Assembly: GCF_003583365.1 (NCBI RefSeq)
Contig: NZ_QXED01000005.1
Location: 248,001 to 312,000, forward strand
DNA length: 64,000 nucleotides
From: Fibrisoma montanum
Lineage (GTDB): Bacteria; Bacteroidota; Bacteroidia; Cytophagales; Spirosomataceae
Direction: 5' to 3'
Of this stretch, positions 1 to 10,021 are shown one piece after another. A program made the translations under genes and the position numbers. Position 1 is the first letter of the stretch. Each line of letters opens with the position of its first letter. The notes below the pieces were generated by a model that saw only the letters and a list, made by a program, of their open reading frames with translations, was not told the DNA's origin and did not search any database.

Positions 1-1863
1 TTGCCAACCGACCGTTTGGCCGTACTCCGTTGACACGGGCAACGTACCGCAACCGTTCGGACAGGTTATTCCCGTACCCCTTCGCGAAAAGCCGCCATTC
101 CACATCGTGATGCCGGTTGTTGAACTCCTCGATTCGGCCATGTCGAAAACCACGCCGGTATTTTTCAACTCGCTCCTTAGTAATTCGTGCTTGCCTTTGA
201 AGTCAGCCGTTTTCTGCTTTACCAGCAAGAGCCCTGCTTTATCATACCCGATTGGCCGGTTTTTAGCGTGCTGAATCTGTCGGTATACGATGAGCGTACC
301 GGTGATCAACGTTACCGAGACGGTAAACTGGAGCACAATCAGGAGCTTACGCGGGGTAGCCACCAACCGCCCGCTGTTCAGAGTTCCTTTGAGGACTTTA
401 ACGGGCTGGAATGACGACAGGTAGAACGCGGGATAGCTGCCTGCTACAAAGCCGGTCAACAGGATGAAGCCCAACCCGGCCAGCCAGAAGTATAGATTAG
501 TCCAGCGAAAGGTTAACTGCTTGGCCGCAATGTCATTAAACCAGGGCAATGAAAAATGTATCAACAAGACGGACGCTACAAAAGCCAGGCCAACGACCAG
601 AAACGATTCGCTGAAGAATTGGCCCACTAACTGCCCCCGTAGCGAACCCACTGCTTTCCGAATACCCACTTCTTTCGCTCGTTTCATGGAACGGGCTGTA
701 CTTAGATTCATGAAGTTGATGCAGGCTAACAGTAATACAAATGCGCCAATCAGGCCAATCAACCACACCATCTGTACCGGCCCCTTATCGTCCTCATAGT
801 AGTTGCCGTACAGGTGCCATCGACTCATTGGAAGCAAGGCTATCTGCGGCTGGCTGGCTACCTGCTTCTGTGCGCCCTCCAGGTTTCTGATTTTATTCAG
901 CTCAATATCTTTAATGAGCGCAGAAACCTGATCAAAGTCGATACCCGGCTGAAGCTGGACATAGACAGATAAAAACCAGTTATTCCATTGCTGTTCTTTT
1001 ACCCAGGGATTGACCGAAGTCCAAAGCACGAAGGGTGCAAGAAATTTTATCCCGTTGAACTCCGTATTGTGGGGAAAGTCTTCGTACACGCCGGTCACTC
1101 TGGCGTCCATGTCCGTGTTGATTTTGACGTGTTTGCCCATTGGATCGGCGTTTCCAAACAGAGCCTGAGCCGTCGATGCCGATAATAGAATGGAATGAGG
1201 ATCTTGCAGCCCTGCCCATGTCCCTTTCAGCATCGTTAACGTAAGCATTTCGGGTGCCCCTGCTTCAATAAACCGGCCTGTCTCAGTTAGCTTTGTCTGG
1301 TCAGCCGTCAGGATATGCTCTTCGGGGTCATTGGCGATCAAAATGTGCTTGAAAAAGCGTTGGTAACTGGTTTTCAGTTCTGTTGCCAGCGGATAGGGTA
1401 ACGATGTGTTTGAATAACGTCTCCCATCTTCCCGAATACCGCGCTCTCTAACCTGCGCAATCCGGCCGTAATTCTGGTGATAGTTGTTGAAAGACAACTC
1501 GTCGTGAATCCACAGGCCGATCAGCATAGCGACAGCCATGCCCACCGCCAGGCCACCGATGTTAATAGTTGAGAAAGCTTTGTTTTTGGTGAGGTTTCGC
1601 CAGGCGATTTTAAGATAGTTGCGCAGCATGTCTGTATGGCTTGGATTTGGATATTGGTTGGGTTTGCGTCTAATAAATCTGGGGCGCACGTAGGCCAGCA
1701 CCTCGCGCCAGTACGTCTGTCTGGCCCGGCGCTCACCCAGCCGCTGCATCCGCAGGGTGTAGCGCTCGTGGATGTCGCCCAGCACCTCCTCGCGCAGGTG
1801 GGGTGCAACCAGCCAGTTGAGCAGCTTATCGAGCCAGCGGGGTGGGGACGGGTTGGGTTTCAT
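1..1863 (-). CDS. FtsX/MacB-type permease with prefix domain, run A gene 4 (3' end outside window)
   Basis: An open frame runs from an ATG at 1863 to base 1 without a stop, giving 621 N-terminal residues. Residues 1-75 are a permease prefix domain (PHLREEVLGDIHER, then a YWREVLAY segment). The permease core starts at MLRNYLKIAWRN (about 79-90). TM1 is about 100-119, followed by an extracytoplasmic domain. The FtsX signature NFMNLSTARS...KEVGIRKAVGS is near 385, and a fourth hydrophobic stretch near 497-518 opens the second half. The visible sequence ends at YGQTVGWQ, a motif shared by paralogues in runs A and D, so about 250 residues are missing. It lies 21 bp behind the previous permease, without the GC-rich hairpin found at the other run A junctions. 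Family role: membrane subunit of a type VII (MacB/FtsX-like) ABC system. The substrate is unknown. Confidence 0.93.
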   Translation of the reverse strand, partial: MKPNPSPPRWLDKLLNWLVAPHLREEVLGDIHERYTLRMQRLGERRARQTYWREVLAYVRPRFIRRKPNQYPNPSHTDMLRNYLKIAWRNLTKNKAFSTINIGGLAVGMAVAMLIGLWIHDELSFNNYHQNYGRIAQVRERGIREDGRRYSNTSLPYPLATELKTSYQRFFKHILIANDPEEHILTADQTKLTETGRFIEAGAPEMLTLTMLKGTWAGLQDPHSILLSASTAQALFGNADPMGKHVKINTDMDARVTGVYEDFPHNTEFNGIKFLAPFVLWTSVNPWVKEQQWNNWFLSVYVQLQPGIDFDQVSALIKDIELNKIRNLEGAQKQVASQPQIALLPMSRWHLYGNYYEDDKGPVQMVWLIGLIGAFVLLLACINFMNLSTARSMKRAKEVGIRKAVGSLRGQLVGQFFSESFLVVGLAFVASVLLIHFSLPWFNDIAAKQLTFRWTNLYFWLAGLGFILLTGFVAGSYPAFYLSSFQPVKVLKGTLNSGRLVATPRKLLIVLQFTVSVTLITGTLIVYRQIQHAKNRPIGYDKAGLLLVKQKTADFKGKHELLRSELKNTGVVFDMAESRSSTTGITMWNGGFSRRGTGITCPNGCGTLPVSTEYGQTVGWQ

Positions 1864-1884
1864 ATCGCTGGTAGGTGACGTAGG

Positions 1885-4491
1885 CTATTCGGTGCGCAGG
1901 CTTTTTACCGGATTCATCAGGGCGGCTTTGATGCTCTGGAAGCTGACCGTCAGCAAGGCAATACCTACCGCCAACAGCCCGGCCAGGCCAAAGACCCACC
2001 ACTCGATGTCAATCTTGTAGGCGAAGTTCTGCAACCACTGATGCATGGTGTACCAGGCTATCGGCACCGCAATCACAATGGCGATAATCACCAGTCGAAT
2101 AAAGTCTTTTGCCAGCAACTGAATAATCTCTGCTATACTAGCCCCCAGTATTTTACGTACGCCAATCTCACGCGTACGAACCTGCGCCGTGAACGTTGCC
2201 AGCCCAAACAGACCCAGGCAGGAGATCAGAATGGCTATGGAAGCAAACAGATTGAAGAGCGTACCGGTACGTTGTTCTACCCGGTAGAGATTGTCGAACA
2301 GCTTGTCGAGGAAAAAGTATTCGAACGGGTAATTCGCATTGTACTGTTTCCACGAGCGTTCGGTGGCGGCAAGTACCGGTTCGGCCTCATTGCCCGTCGT
2401 TTTAACGTAAATCGCATTGAGTCGGTCGGGGGCGTAGTAGAAAACGGCCGGTTCGATTTTCTGCCGCATGGAGGCAAAGTGGAAATCCTTTACTACACCA
2501 ACGATGGTTCCGTCGCGGTCCCACAGTTTAAACCGCTTACCGACCGGATTTTGAATACGGGCAGCCTTCACGGCGGCTTCGTTCAGGATAAAGCGGGTCG
2601 AATCAGCTACGGCACCCGTGAAGTTGGCCCCCTGTTGCAGCTTCATCCTGAAGAAAGGCACAAAGTCTTTGTCAATGGCCACCGGATACACAAACATTGT
2701 CTCTCCCTGTTCCTTACCATCCCATTGTGTATCACCGGTCTGTTCGCCCAGTTGAACGATATTGGCACTGGCCCGGGTGACTCCTGCCACACCGGGCTGG
2801 TTCAGGAGGTCTGCTTTCACGGCCTCGTAATGCTTCCCCATGTCGCGCATGAAAAAGGCAAACACGTGCGTTTTGTCGTACCCTAATTCCTTCGAGCGAA
2901 TGTATTGCAGTTGCTTGCCGATGATGAACGTACCGGCTATCAGAATCACCGAAACGGCAAACTGCGTAACGACCAGAACTTTCCGGAACGCTACGTCGCT
3001 CAAACGGGCGGAAATCTTTCCCCGCAATGCTTTCAGCGGTTCAAACGACGACAGCAGCAGAGCCGGGTAAATGCTCGAAGCCGCCAGTGTCCCAAGGATA
3101 GTTAGCCCCATAACCTGCCAGAGCTGGCTATCCAGCAGATTAAGAACCAGTTCTTTACCCGAAATCTGGTTGTAGACCGGCAACAGCAGGTAAATCAGAC
3201 CAAGCGCCAGCAGGGTAGCCAGCGAGAAAAGGAGTGCCGTCTCGACCAGAAACTGCATGAAGAGCTGACTGCGGGCTGCGCCTACAATTTTGCGCATGCT
3301 GACTTCTTTGGAGCGAAGCATAGCCCGGGCCGTTGAAAGATTGACGTAGTTAATGCAGGCAATCGTCAGAATAAGCAGGGCAATAATGCCGAACATCCGG
3401 ACCGTCTCGATACCGCCGTTCGTGCCATCGGCCCGGTACAAGTGCATGTCGGGCAACGGCTGCAACAGGTAGCTGAGGTCGGTGTCGTCGGGTTTATGAC
3501 TGAGGTGAATGGCCCGCAGTTTCTCGGCTACGCTACTGATGGAAGCGCCCGGTTGTAGGAGCAGGTACGTATTGTAGTTGAACTGACTGAAGTCGTTGGC
3601 CAGCGTTTTATCGTCGTCCCGGTTCGTATAGCGATCCTTGAACATGAGCGATATTGGGAGCAGTATATCAGCCCTGATACTCGAGTTTTTTGGAAAGTCG
3701 CGGACCACACCACTCACCTTGAATGAGGTTTTATCATCGACCGACAGGGTTTTACCCAGTGGGTTTTCATCGCCGAAATACCGTTTGGCCGTCGTTTCGG
3801 TTAGCACAACGGAAGAGTTGTCGGGGAAAGGGGCAGCAGGGTTACCCTGAATCAGCTGGAAATCAAAGACCGGAAAGAGCGATGGATCGGTGAAGAACGT
3901 ATTGTCTTCCTTGAAGAGCTTATCCTTGTATCGAAATAACGTATAAGATCCATTATATGAAATACGAACGGCATCGTTCACTTCGGGTACTTGCTTCTTG
4001 GCGTAATCGGCAATGGGGGCAACGGTTACGGTCCAGATTTGCCGACTGCTGCCGGTGCCTGCCCAGTTCTCCAGGCGGTAAATGGAGTCGGCTTGCCGGT
4101 GAAACCGGTCAAAACTCAGTTCACTCTGCACCCATAGCAGAATAAGTAGACCAACGGCCAACCCGACGGTCAGGCCAGTCATGTTGATCAGCGAGTAGAA
4201 CTGATTTTTGGTCAGATTGCGCCAGGCTGTTTTGATATAGTTGCGAATCATGTCAGTAAACAGGGGTTTAGCGTATTCGGATGGTCTGCGTTTGATAAAT
4301 TGAGGCCGCAGGTAAGCCAGCACCTCGCGCCAGTACGTCTGTCTGGCCCGGCGCTCGCCGAGTCGCTGCATCCGCAGGGCGAAGCGTTCGTGGATGTCGC
4401 CCAGCACTTCCTCGCGCAGGTGCGGAGCCACCAGCCAGTTGAGCAGCTTGTCGGGCCAGTTGGGGGGCGGAGGTGGTTGGTTCGGGTTCAT
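1885..4491 (-). CDS. FtsX/MacB-type permease with prefix domain, run A gene 3
   Basis: About 868 residues from the ATG at 4491. An in-frame ATG at 4530 would add 13 residues (MTKLSPSPPAPQT), but that extension lies inside the GC-rich intergenic hairpin, so I prefer 4491. Order: prefix domain (about 1-75), TM1 (about 100-120), first periplasmic domain, FtsX motif INYVNLSTARA near 382, TM block to about 490, TM5 near 502-522 (QFAVSVILIAGTF), second periplasmic domain, and a C-terminal TM block from about 752 ending NPVKSLRTE. The first cytoplasmic motif reads KEVSMRKIVGA where most paralogues have KEVGIRK, so this half is more diverged. The prefix is almost identical to that of the next gene upstream although the cores differ strongly. 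Probably the membrane component of an ABC efflux or mechanotransmission system. No ATPase is nearby. Confidence 0.93.
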   Translation of the reverse strand: MNPNQPPPPPNWPDKLLNWLVAPHLREEVLGDIHERFALRMQRLGERRARQTYWREVLAYLRPQFIKRRPSEYAKPLFTDMIRNYIKTAWRNLTKNQFYSLINMTGLTVGLAVGLLILLWVQSELSFDRFHRQADSIYRLENWAGTGSSRQIWTVTVAPIADYAKKQVPEVNDAVRISYNGSYTLFRYKDKLFKEDNTFFTDPSLFPVFDFQLIQGNPAAPFPDNSSVVLTETTAKRYFGDENPLGKTLSVDDKTSFKVSGVVRDFPKNSSIRADILLPISLMFKDRYTNRDDDKTLANDFSQFNYNTYLLLQPGASISSVAEKLRAIHLSHKPDDTDLSYLLQPLPDMHLYRADGTNGGIETVRMFGIIALLILTIACINYVNLSTARAMLRSKEVSMRKIVGAARSQLFMQFLVETALLFSLATLLALGLIYLLLPVYNQISGKELVLNLLDSQLWQVMGLTILGTLAASSIYPALLLSSFEPLKALRGKISARLSDVAFRKVLVVTQFAVSVILIAGTFIIGKQLQYIRSKELGYDKTHVFAFFMRDMGKHYEAVKADLLNQPGVAGVTRASANIVQLGEQTGDTQWDGKEQGETMFVYPVAIDKDFVPFFRMKLQQGANFTGAVADSTRFILNEAAVKAARIQNPVGKRFKLWDRDGTIVGVVKDFHFASMRQKIEPAVFYYAPDRLNAIYVKTTGNEAEPVLAATERSWKQYNANYPFEYFFLDKLFDNLYRVEQRTGTLFNLFASIAILISCLGLFGLATFTAQVRTREIGVRKILGASIAEIIQLLAKDFIRLVIIAIVIAVPIAWYTMHQWLQNFAYKIDIEWWVFGLAGLLAVGIALLTVSFQSIKAALMNPVKSLRTE

Positions 4492-4496
4492 GGTTT

Positions 4497-4549
4497 GTGG
4501 GGCTGGGGGCGAAGGGCTGAGCTTGGTCACCCCAAGCCCCCGGCCCCAC
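4497..4549. repeat. GC-rich intergenic inverted repeat (copy 1)
   Basis: Fourteen-base arms at 4497-4510 and 4536-4549 pair with one G.T wobble around a 25-nt loop. The loop carries TGGGGTGAC on the coding strand. It sits between the stop of one permease and the start of the next. The copy at 7192-7244 is essentially identical. Confidence 0.85.
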
Positions 4550-4561
4550 GCCCTTAGCCAA

Positions 4562-7186
4562 TTACTCGGACCGTAAACTTTTAACCGGATTCACCAGGGC
4601 CGCTTTGATGGCCTGATAGCTGACTGTGAGTAACGTAATGAGTAGTGCTCCGCCACCAGCCACGGCGAATATCCACCAACTGATGTCGGTGCGGTACGTG
4701 TACTTCTGGAGCCAGTTGTTGAGAAAGTACCAGGCTATTGGAGTGGCTATCACGAAAGCAACAATAACCAACAGCACGAAGTCTTTCGAAAGCAGTCGCC
4801 ACAGATTAAACACCGATGCGCCCAACACTTTGCGCACCCCAATCTCTTTGGTGCGCTGTTCGGCCACGAACGAAGCTAGTCCGAAAAGACCCAGGCAGGA
4901 GATAAAGATGGCCAGTGCGGCAAAGATGCCTGCCAGGGTGCCAATCCTCTCTTCAGCCTCAAACTTTTCAGCGTATTCCTGATCGACAAAATCGTAATCA
5001 AAAGGAACTGATGGAATCACTTTCTTGAAGACCGACTCAATCTTGGGTAAGGCATCGGAGGCTGCTACGTTCGGCTTGATTTTGATATTAATCCAGTTAA
5101 GTGGTCCTCTGAGGAAGAATATGGTCGGGTGTACCGGCTCAAATGGCGAGGTCATTACCATGTCTTTAATGACGCCCACAATCCGGAATGGTTGACCGTC
5201 GCGACGGATAATTTCGCCAACTGGCTTCTGTAAGCCCATGAACTTGACGGCTGCTTCGTTAACCACAAAACCCGCCGAATCGGAGGCAAAGTCCCGCGAG
5301 AAGTCCCGCCCGGCAACGAACTGCCAACCTACGGTTTTGCCATATTCAGGCGAAACGGTTAGGGTGCCGAAGTCAGCTTGTAGAGAAGGATCTTTACCGG
5401 TCCACTCAAAACCCCCATTATTTGACCATAACTCTGTGGCACGGCTGGCCGATTGCGCCGTTTCGAAAACAACACCGGTGTTCTTCAGTTCCTGGCGTAG
5501 CACGTCGAATTTGGTGTAGAAATCATCGGCTGCCATTCGAACCTGCAACAACCCTTCACGATTGTAGCCTACAGGGCGATTCTTAGCATACTGAATCTGG
5601 CGATAGACGATGATGGTACCAATGATGAGCGTAACGGATACGGCAAACTGAACTACGACTAAAACTTTGCGGGGAATAGCCGCTAGCCGCCCCACTCGAA
5701 AGGTACCTTTCAGGACTTTGATGGGCTGGAAGCCGGACAGATACAAGGCCGGATAGCTGCCTGCTAATAAACCTGTGATTAGAATGAAGCATAGGCTAAA
5801 CAACCAGAAGTAAGGATTCTCCCAAAGGATCGTCATCTGTTTGTCAGCCAGTTGATTAAACCAGTTGATGGTCAAGGCGACTAAGCCAATGGCTACCCCA
5901 AAAGCCAGAATAACGACGAGGAACGACTCGCTGAAGAACTGCCCGATCAACTGCCTCCGCACCGACCCAACGGCCTTGCGGATGCCGACTTCCTTGGCGC
6001 GTTTGTCGGAGCGGGCAGTGCTCAGGTTCATGAAGTTGATGCAGGCCAGCAGTAACACAAACGCCCCGATGATGCTAAACAGCCAGACATACTGGATGAA
6101 GCCGCCGTTGTTGTTTCCTTGCTTATCGAAATCCGAATACAGATGCCACTTGCTCATCGGGTGTAGGAAAATCTGGAAGTTGAAGGCGAGCTGCTCCTTA
6201 TTATCCCCGAGGTTCTTGTGCTTGATATCCTTGATCTTAGCCGATAGTTTATCCACATCCACATTCGGCTGAAGCTCAGCGTATGTTTGAATAAAGTTAT
6301 TGAACCAACTTTGTTCTTTTATCCACGTATTCGCCGATACGTACAGATTCCAGGGAGCAAAAAACTTAACCTGATGAAACTCGGTATTGTGAGGTAGATC
6401 TTGGTAAACACCGGTGACTTTAGCATCCATTGCGTTGTTGATCTTCACTACTTTCCCCATCGGATCAGCGTCGCCGAAGAGCGCTTTTGCCGCCGATGCG
6501 GAGAGCAAAATTGAGTTTAGCTCCTGAAGCCCCGCCCGCGTACCCTTCAGCATGTCGAGCGTCAGCATATCTGGTGCTTCGGACTCGATGAACTCGCCGG
6601 TTATCGAAAGCTTATTATCTCCCACTGCCAGAATGTGATCCTGTATTCGCCAGGCCTTCAGAACGCGCTTGAAATCGTTAGGATATTTGGTTTTCAACTC
6701 GGTGCCCAGTGGGTAAGGCAATGAGCTTCCCGTCCAGGTTTCGCCATTAACAGTTCCATGTTGGGCTACTTGCACAATCCGATCGTAGTTCTCGTGGTAC
6801 CTATCAAACGAGAGTTCATCCCATACCCAAAGGCCAATCGAGATAGCGACGGCCATACCCACAGCAAGCCCCGAAATGTTGATGAACGAGTATCCTTTAT
6901 TTTTGGCGAGGTGGCGCCAGGCAGTTTTGATATAGTTGCGTAGCATGTCAGTAATCAAAGGGTTAGGATACGCTTGGGGTTTACGTTTTATAAATCGGGG
7001 TCGCACATAGGCCAGCACCTCGCGCCAGTACGTTCTTCGGGCCTTGCGTTCGCCCAACCGCTGCACCCGTAAGGCATAGCGCTCGTGGATGTCGCCCAGC
7101 ACTTCCTCGCGCAGGTGCGGAGCCACCAGCCAGTTGAGCAGGCGGTCGGGCCAGTTGGGGGGCGGAGGTGGTTGGTTCGGGTTCAT
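4562..7186 (-). CDS. FtsX/MacB-type permease with prefix domain, run A gene 2
   Basis: About 874 residues from the ATG at 7186. The in-frame ATG at 7225 adds the same 13 residues as in the neighbouring gene and falls in the hairpin element, so it is disfavoured. Prefix domain about 1-75, core from MLRNYIKTAWRHL, TM1 near 103-122, FtsX motif NFMNLSTARS near 385 with KEVGIRKAVGS, TM5 near 505-526 (QFAVSVTLIIGTI), and a periplasmic domain with YGKTVGWQFVAGRDFSR. The C-terminal block starts near 759 (FISCLGLFGLASF, KEIGVRKVLGAS) and ends NPVKSLRSE. Both FtsX halves look intact. Its core resembles run D permeases more than its immediate neighbours (same YGKTVGWQ and GYNREGL-type segments). Membrane subunit of unknown specificity. 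Confidence 0.93.
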   Translation of the reverse strand: MNPNQPPPPPNWPDRLLNWLVAPHLREEVLGDIHERYALRVQRLGERKARRTYWREVLAYVRPRFIKRKPQAYPNPLITDMLRNYIKTAWRHLAKNKGYSFINISGLAVGMAVAISIGLWVWDELSFDRYHENYDRIVQVAQHGTVNGETWTGSSLPYPLGTELKTKYPNDFKRVLKAWRIQDHILAVGDNKLSITGEFIESEAPDMLTLDMLKGTRAGLQELNSILLSASAAKALFGDADPMGKVVKINNAMDAKVTGVYQDLPHNTEFHQVKFFAPWNLYVSANTWIKEQSWFNNFIQTYAELQPNVDVDKLSAKIKDIKHKNLGDNKEQLAFNFQIFLHPMSKWHLYSDFDKQGNNNGGFIQYVWLFSIIGAFVLLLACINFMNLSTARSDKRAKEVGIRKAVGSVRRQLIGQFFSESFLVVILAFGVAIGLVALTINWFNQLADKQMTILWENPYFWLFSLCFILITGLLAGSYPALYLSGFQPIKVLKGTFRVGRLAAIPRKVLVVVQFAVSVTLIIGTIIVYRQIQYAKNRPVGYNREGLLQVRMAADDFYTKFDVLRQELKNTGVVFETAQSASRATELWSNNGGFEWTGKDPSLQADFGTLTVSPEYGKTVGWQFVAGRDFSRDFASDSAGFVVNEAAVKFMGLQKPVGEIIRRDGQPFRIVGVIKDMVMTSPFEPVHPTIFFLRGPLNWINIKIKPNVAASDALPKIESVFKKVIPSVPFDYDFVDQEYAEKFEAEERIGTLAGIFAALAIFISCLGLFGLASFVAEQRTKEIGVRKVLGASVFNLWRLLSKDFVLLVIVAFVIATPIAWYFLNNWLQKYTYRTDISWWIFAVAGGGALLITLLTVSYQAIKAALVNPVKSLRSE

Positions 7187-7191
7187 GGTTT

Positions 7192-7244
7192 GTGGGGCTG
7201 GGGGCGAAGGGCTGAGCTTGGTCACCCCAAGCCCCCGGCCCCAC
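7192..7244. repeat. GC-rich intergenic inverted repeat (copy 2)
   Basis: Arms at 7192-7205 and 7231-7244 are the same 14-base arms as copy 1, with the same 25-nt loop. It is part of a longer near-identical block shared by the two junctions. Confidence 0.85.
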
Positions 7245-7256
7245 GCCCTGAGCCAA

Positions 7257-9953
7257 TTACTCGGACCGTAAACTTTTGACCGGATTCACCAGGGCCGCTT
7301 TTATCGCCTGATAACTGACGGTCAGCAGAGCGATGGCGATGGCTGAAAGTCCCGCCACGGCAAATACCCACCACTCCACATCAATGTGATAAGCAAACTC
7401 TTGTAGCCATTGATGGGTAGCCCACCAGGCCAGCGGGAAAGCAATGCCATTGGCGATCAAAACCAGTCTTAGAAAGTCTTTAGAAAGTAAGGCGGTAAGA
7501 TTGAGGATGCTTGCGCCTAATACCTTACGGACGCCAATTTCCTTGATGCGTTGTTCGGCGGCATAGGTGGCCAACCCGAATAACCCCAGACAGGCAATGA
7601 AAATCGTAGCCAACGCTACCCAGATCAGCAGGGTTTCCCGGCGCTGGTCTTCGACGTAAAAGCGGGCCAGTTGATCATCCAGAAAGTGATATTCCAACTG
7701 GTGCGTAGGATCAATACTAGTCAAAACGTCGTTCATTTTGGCCAAGGTCGCCGGAATATCCTTGCCTTCAATTCGGGCTGTATAATAATCGATCGGATAG
7801 ACCGGATTATTCTGGTAAGCCAACACCAGCGGGGCAATCTTTTCGCGTAAGGATTGGAAATGAAAATCCTTTACAATACCGACGACCCTTGCGTTAAAAG
7901 GCTGATTAGCCTCGTTAAGTGGGCTATAGCTCCCGCCCATTGCTCGGGTGGGTATCTCAACTTGCTGCGCCGAGGCTTCCCGGATACCGAGTAGTTTGGC
8001 GGCCGTTTCGTTGAGGATGACGGATGTCGAATCGCTCATTCCGCCAAAATTTCGGCCGTTCAGCAACTGTACTTCAAAGGTCTTGGCGAAGTTCTCGTCG
8101 GCTCCAATCAGATAAGCGATTTTGTGTTCGTCGGTATTTCCCTCGGGCCTGATTTTGACCGTAGAAATTGTTTTCCACTCGCCCGGTACTCGCGAGGTCG
8201 CCGACACGTTTTTGACGGTTGGAATCCGGCTAAATTCGGTTTTGATCGTTTCGGCACTACTCCGTACTTTACCACTGTTAATGTCGATCACCAGCAACAA
8301 ATCTTTGTTAAAGCCCAGATTCTTATTGTTGGCAAACCGAACTTGCTGGAACAGCACGATGGTGGCGATCATCATGACGACCGAAATCGTAAACTGAAAC
8401 ACGACTAATCCTTTTCGCAATGACAGATCGCCTTTATTTTGCAGTTTAAGATTCTTCAGCAACAACAGGGGACTAAAACGTGACAGTAAAAAGGCGGGAT
8501 AACTACCCGATAATAAACCTGTGATAACCAGGGCGACGAAGGTGTAAATCCAAATTCGATAATCACTATAAAAGCCTAACGAGAGCTCTTTATGAGTGAA
8601 TTCATTAAAGGCAGGAAGCAGTAGATTGACCAATACCACGGCCAGCAGAAAAGAAATAGCCGTTACGACCAGCGATTCGGTCAGGAACTGATGTATGAGA
8701 TGACTCTGAAACGCGCCACTGGCTTTGCGAACACCAATTTCCTTCGACCGGTTGGAAGCCCGTGCCGTGGCGAGGTTCATGTAATTGATGCAGGCAATGA
8801 GTAAGACAAACAAGGCAACAACCGCAAAGATTTTGATGTAAAGCAAAACTCCCTGGCTCATCGCTTCTACGTTACCGTTTCTGGCGCCATCCTCAATGTT
8901 TTCGGAGTGCAGATGCATGTCAGCGAGAGGTTGCAGTGAATACCTCACCGAATGCCCGGCCTCCCGTTTCAGATTGATATTGAGTAGGTTGTTGATTTTA
9001 TTAGCTGCGACTTCCGGATTGGCCTGTTGCTTCAATAGGAAAAACGTCAGGAAATTTTGGTCATCCCAATTAGTTATCCATTCGGCAAAGTCGTCGCTGT
9101 TGGCGATGGTTGCTTCCGAAATCATCGAATTGAAGGTAAAACTTGAATTGCGGGGGTGATTTTTCAGAACCGCCGTTATCTTGAGCGGTTTATCGGGCAT
9201 GAATTCAACGATGACGGTTTTGCCGACAACCTGGGTGGTGTTGAAAAGCCGCTGCGCCAACTCCTCGACGATAATAATGGAATTTGGCTCGTTCAAACCT
9301 GATTTACTGTCCCCATCAATAGCTTCAAAGTCAAAAACTTCCAACAATCCTGAGGAGCCAAAGGCGATTGTCTCCTGAAACGTATTTTTGTTGTCGGGGT
9401 TTGATAGGTTCGCCCTTCCGACTCGGTTAATGCGAGCCGAGTTTTCGATCTCTCCAATGCGTTTCTTGGATTCTTCGGCCACTTTGTAGCTCGATGCCGC
9501 AATGGTCAGATCGTCATTCGGTGTCTTTCTATGCTGAACAGCCCGGTAAATTCTGCTCGTTTTGCTGTGTTGCTGATCAAACGTCAGTTCATCGAAGAGG
9601 TATAATCCGATCAGCAAAAAACAGGTAACGCCAAAAGTCAAACCGGCTACGTTAAGCCCGGTGTACAGTTTATTCCGGCTCAGGGTTCGGAAGGCAATCT
9701 TGAAGTGGTTGCGCAGCATGTCCATATTCGTTGGGTTCGGATAGTTAACAGGTTGTCGTTTCATGAATCCAGGTCGCACGTACGCCAGCACCTCGCGCCA
9801 GTACGTGGCCCGCGCCTTACGCTCGCCAAGTCGCTGTACACGTAGCAGGTAGCGTTCGTGGATGTCGCCCAGCACCTCCTCGCGCAGGTGCGGAGCCACC
9901 AGTCTGCTGAGCAGCTTGTCGGGCCAGCGGGGACGTTTCGTAGCGTTTGGCAT
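7257..9953 (-). CDS. FtsX/MacB-type permease with prefix domain, run A gene 1
   Basis: Predicted 898 residues, first permease after padR1. It starts MPNATKRPRWPDKLL, so its first residues resemble the run B starts (MPNATRPPRW) while the rest of the prefix is of the run A type (PHLREEVLGDIHERY). TM1 is near 112-132. The FtsX motif INYMNLATARAS with KEIGVRKASGA is near 384, TM5 near 516-537 (FTISVVMMIATIV), and the C-terminal block starts near 784 (FIACLGLFGLATYAAEQ). The periplasmic portions differ from its neighbours and the gene looks somewhat AT-richer. The start follows an intergenic hairpin (9954-10014). Both halves of the family architecture are present. Substrate unknown. Confidence 0.93.
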   Translation of the reverse strand: MPNATKRPRWPDKLLSRLVAPHLREEVLGDIHERYLLRVQRLGERKARATYWREVLAYVRPGFMKRQPVNYPNPTNMDMLRNHFKIAFRTLSRNKLYTGLNVAGLTFGVTCFLLIGLYLFDELTFDQQHSKTSRIYRAVQHRKTPNDDLTIAASSYKVAEESKKRIGEIENSARINRVGRANLSNPDNKNTFQETIAFGSSGLLEVFDFEAIDGDSKSGLNEPNSIIIVEELAQRLFNTTQVVGKTVIVEFMPDKPLKITAVLKNHPRNSSFTFNSMISEATIANSDDFAEWITNWDDQNFLTFFLLKQQANPEVAANKINNLLNINLKREAGHSVRYSLQPLADMHLHSENIEDGARNGNVEAMSQGVLLYIKIFAVVALFVLLIACINYMNLATARASNRSKEIGVRKASGAFQSHLIHQFLTESLVVTAISFLLAVVLVNLLLPAFNEFTHKELSLGFYSDYRIWIYTFVALVITGLLSGSYPAFLLSRFSPLLLLKNLKLQNKGDLSLRKGLVVFQFTISVVMMIATIVLFQQVRFANNKNLGFNKDLLLVIDINSGKVRSSAETIKTEFSRIPTVKNVSATSRVPGEWKTISTVKIRPEGNTDEHKIAYLIGADENFAKTFEVQLLNGRNFGGMSDSTSVILNETAAKLLGIREASAQQVEIPTRAMGGSYSPLNEANQPFNARVVGIVKDFHFQSLREKIAPLVLAYQNNPVYPIDYYTARIEGKDIPATLAKMNDVLTSIDPTHQLEYHFLDDQLARFYVEDQRRETLLIWVALATIFIACLGLFGLATYAAEQRIKEIGVRKVLGASILNLTALLSKDFLRLVLIANGIAFPLAWWATHQWLQEFAYHIDVEWWVFAVAGLSAIAIALLTVSYQAIKAALVNPVKSLRSE

Positions 9954-10014
9954 AGGGCTGGGGGCTTAGGGCAGGGGGGTAGGGGCTAGGTAGTTACCCC
10001 ACGCCCCTAGCCCT
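9954..10014. repeat. GC-rich intergenic inverted repeat (copy 3)
   Basis: Arms 9954-9965 and 10003-10014 pair over 12 bases with one wobble. The loop contains the GTTACCCC core (TGGGGTAAC on the coding strand). It separates padR1 from the first permease. Confidence 0.75.
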
Positions 10015-10021
10015 TATCTGG

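Noticed and set aside
2041-2886. A 281-codon plus-strand open frame inside a permease gene
   Set aside because: It is antisense to a well-supported permease with clear motifs and encodes no recognisable domain. Similar shadows occur opposite every permease in this GC-rich sequence.
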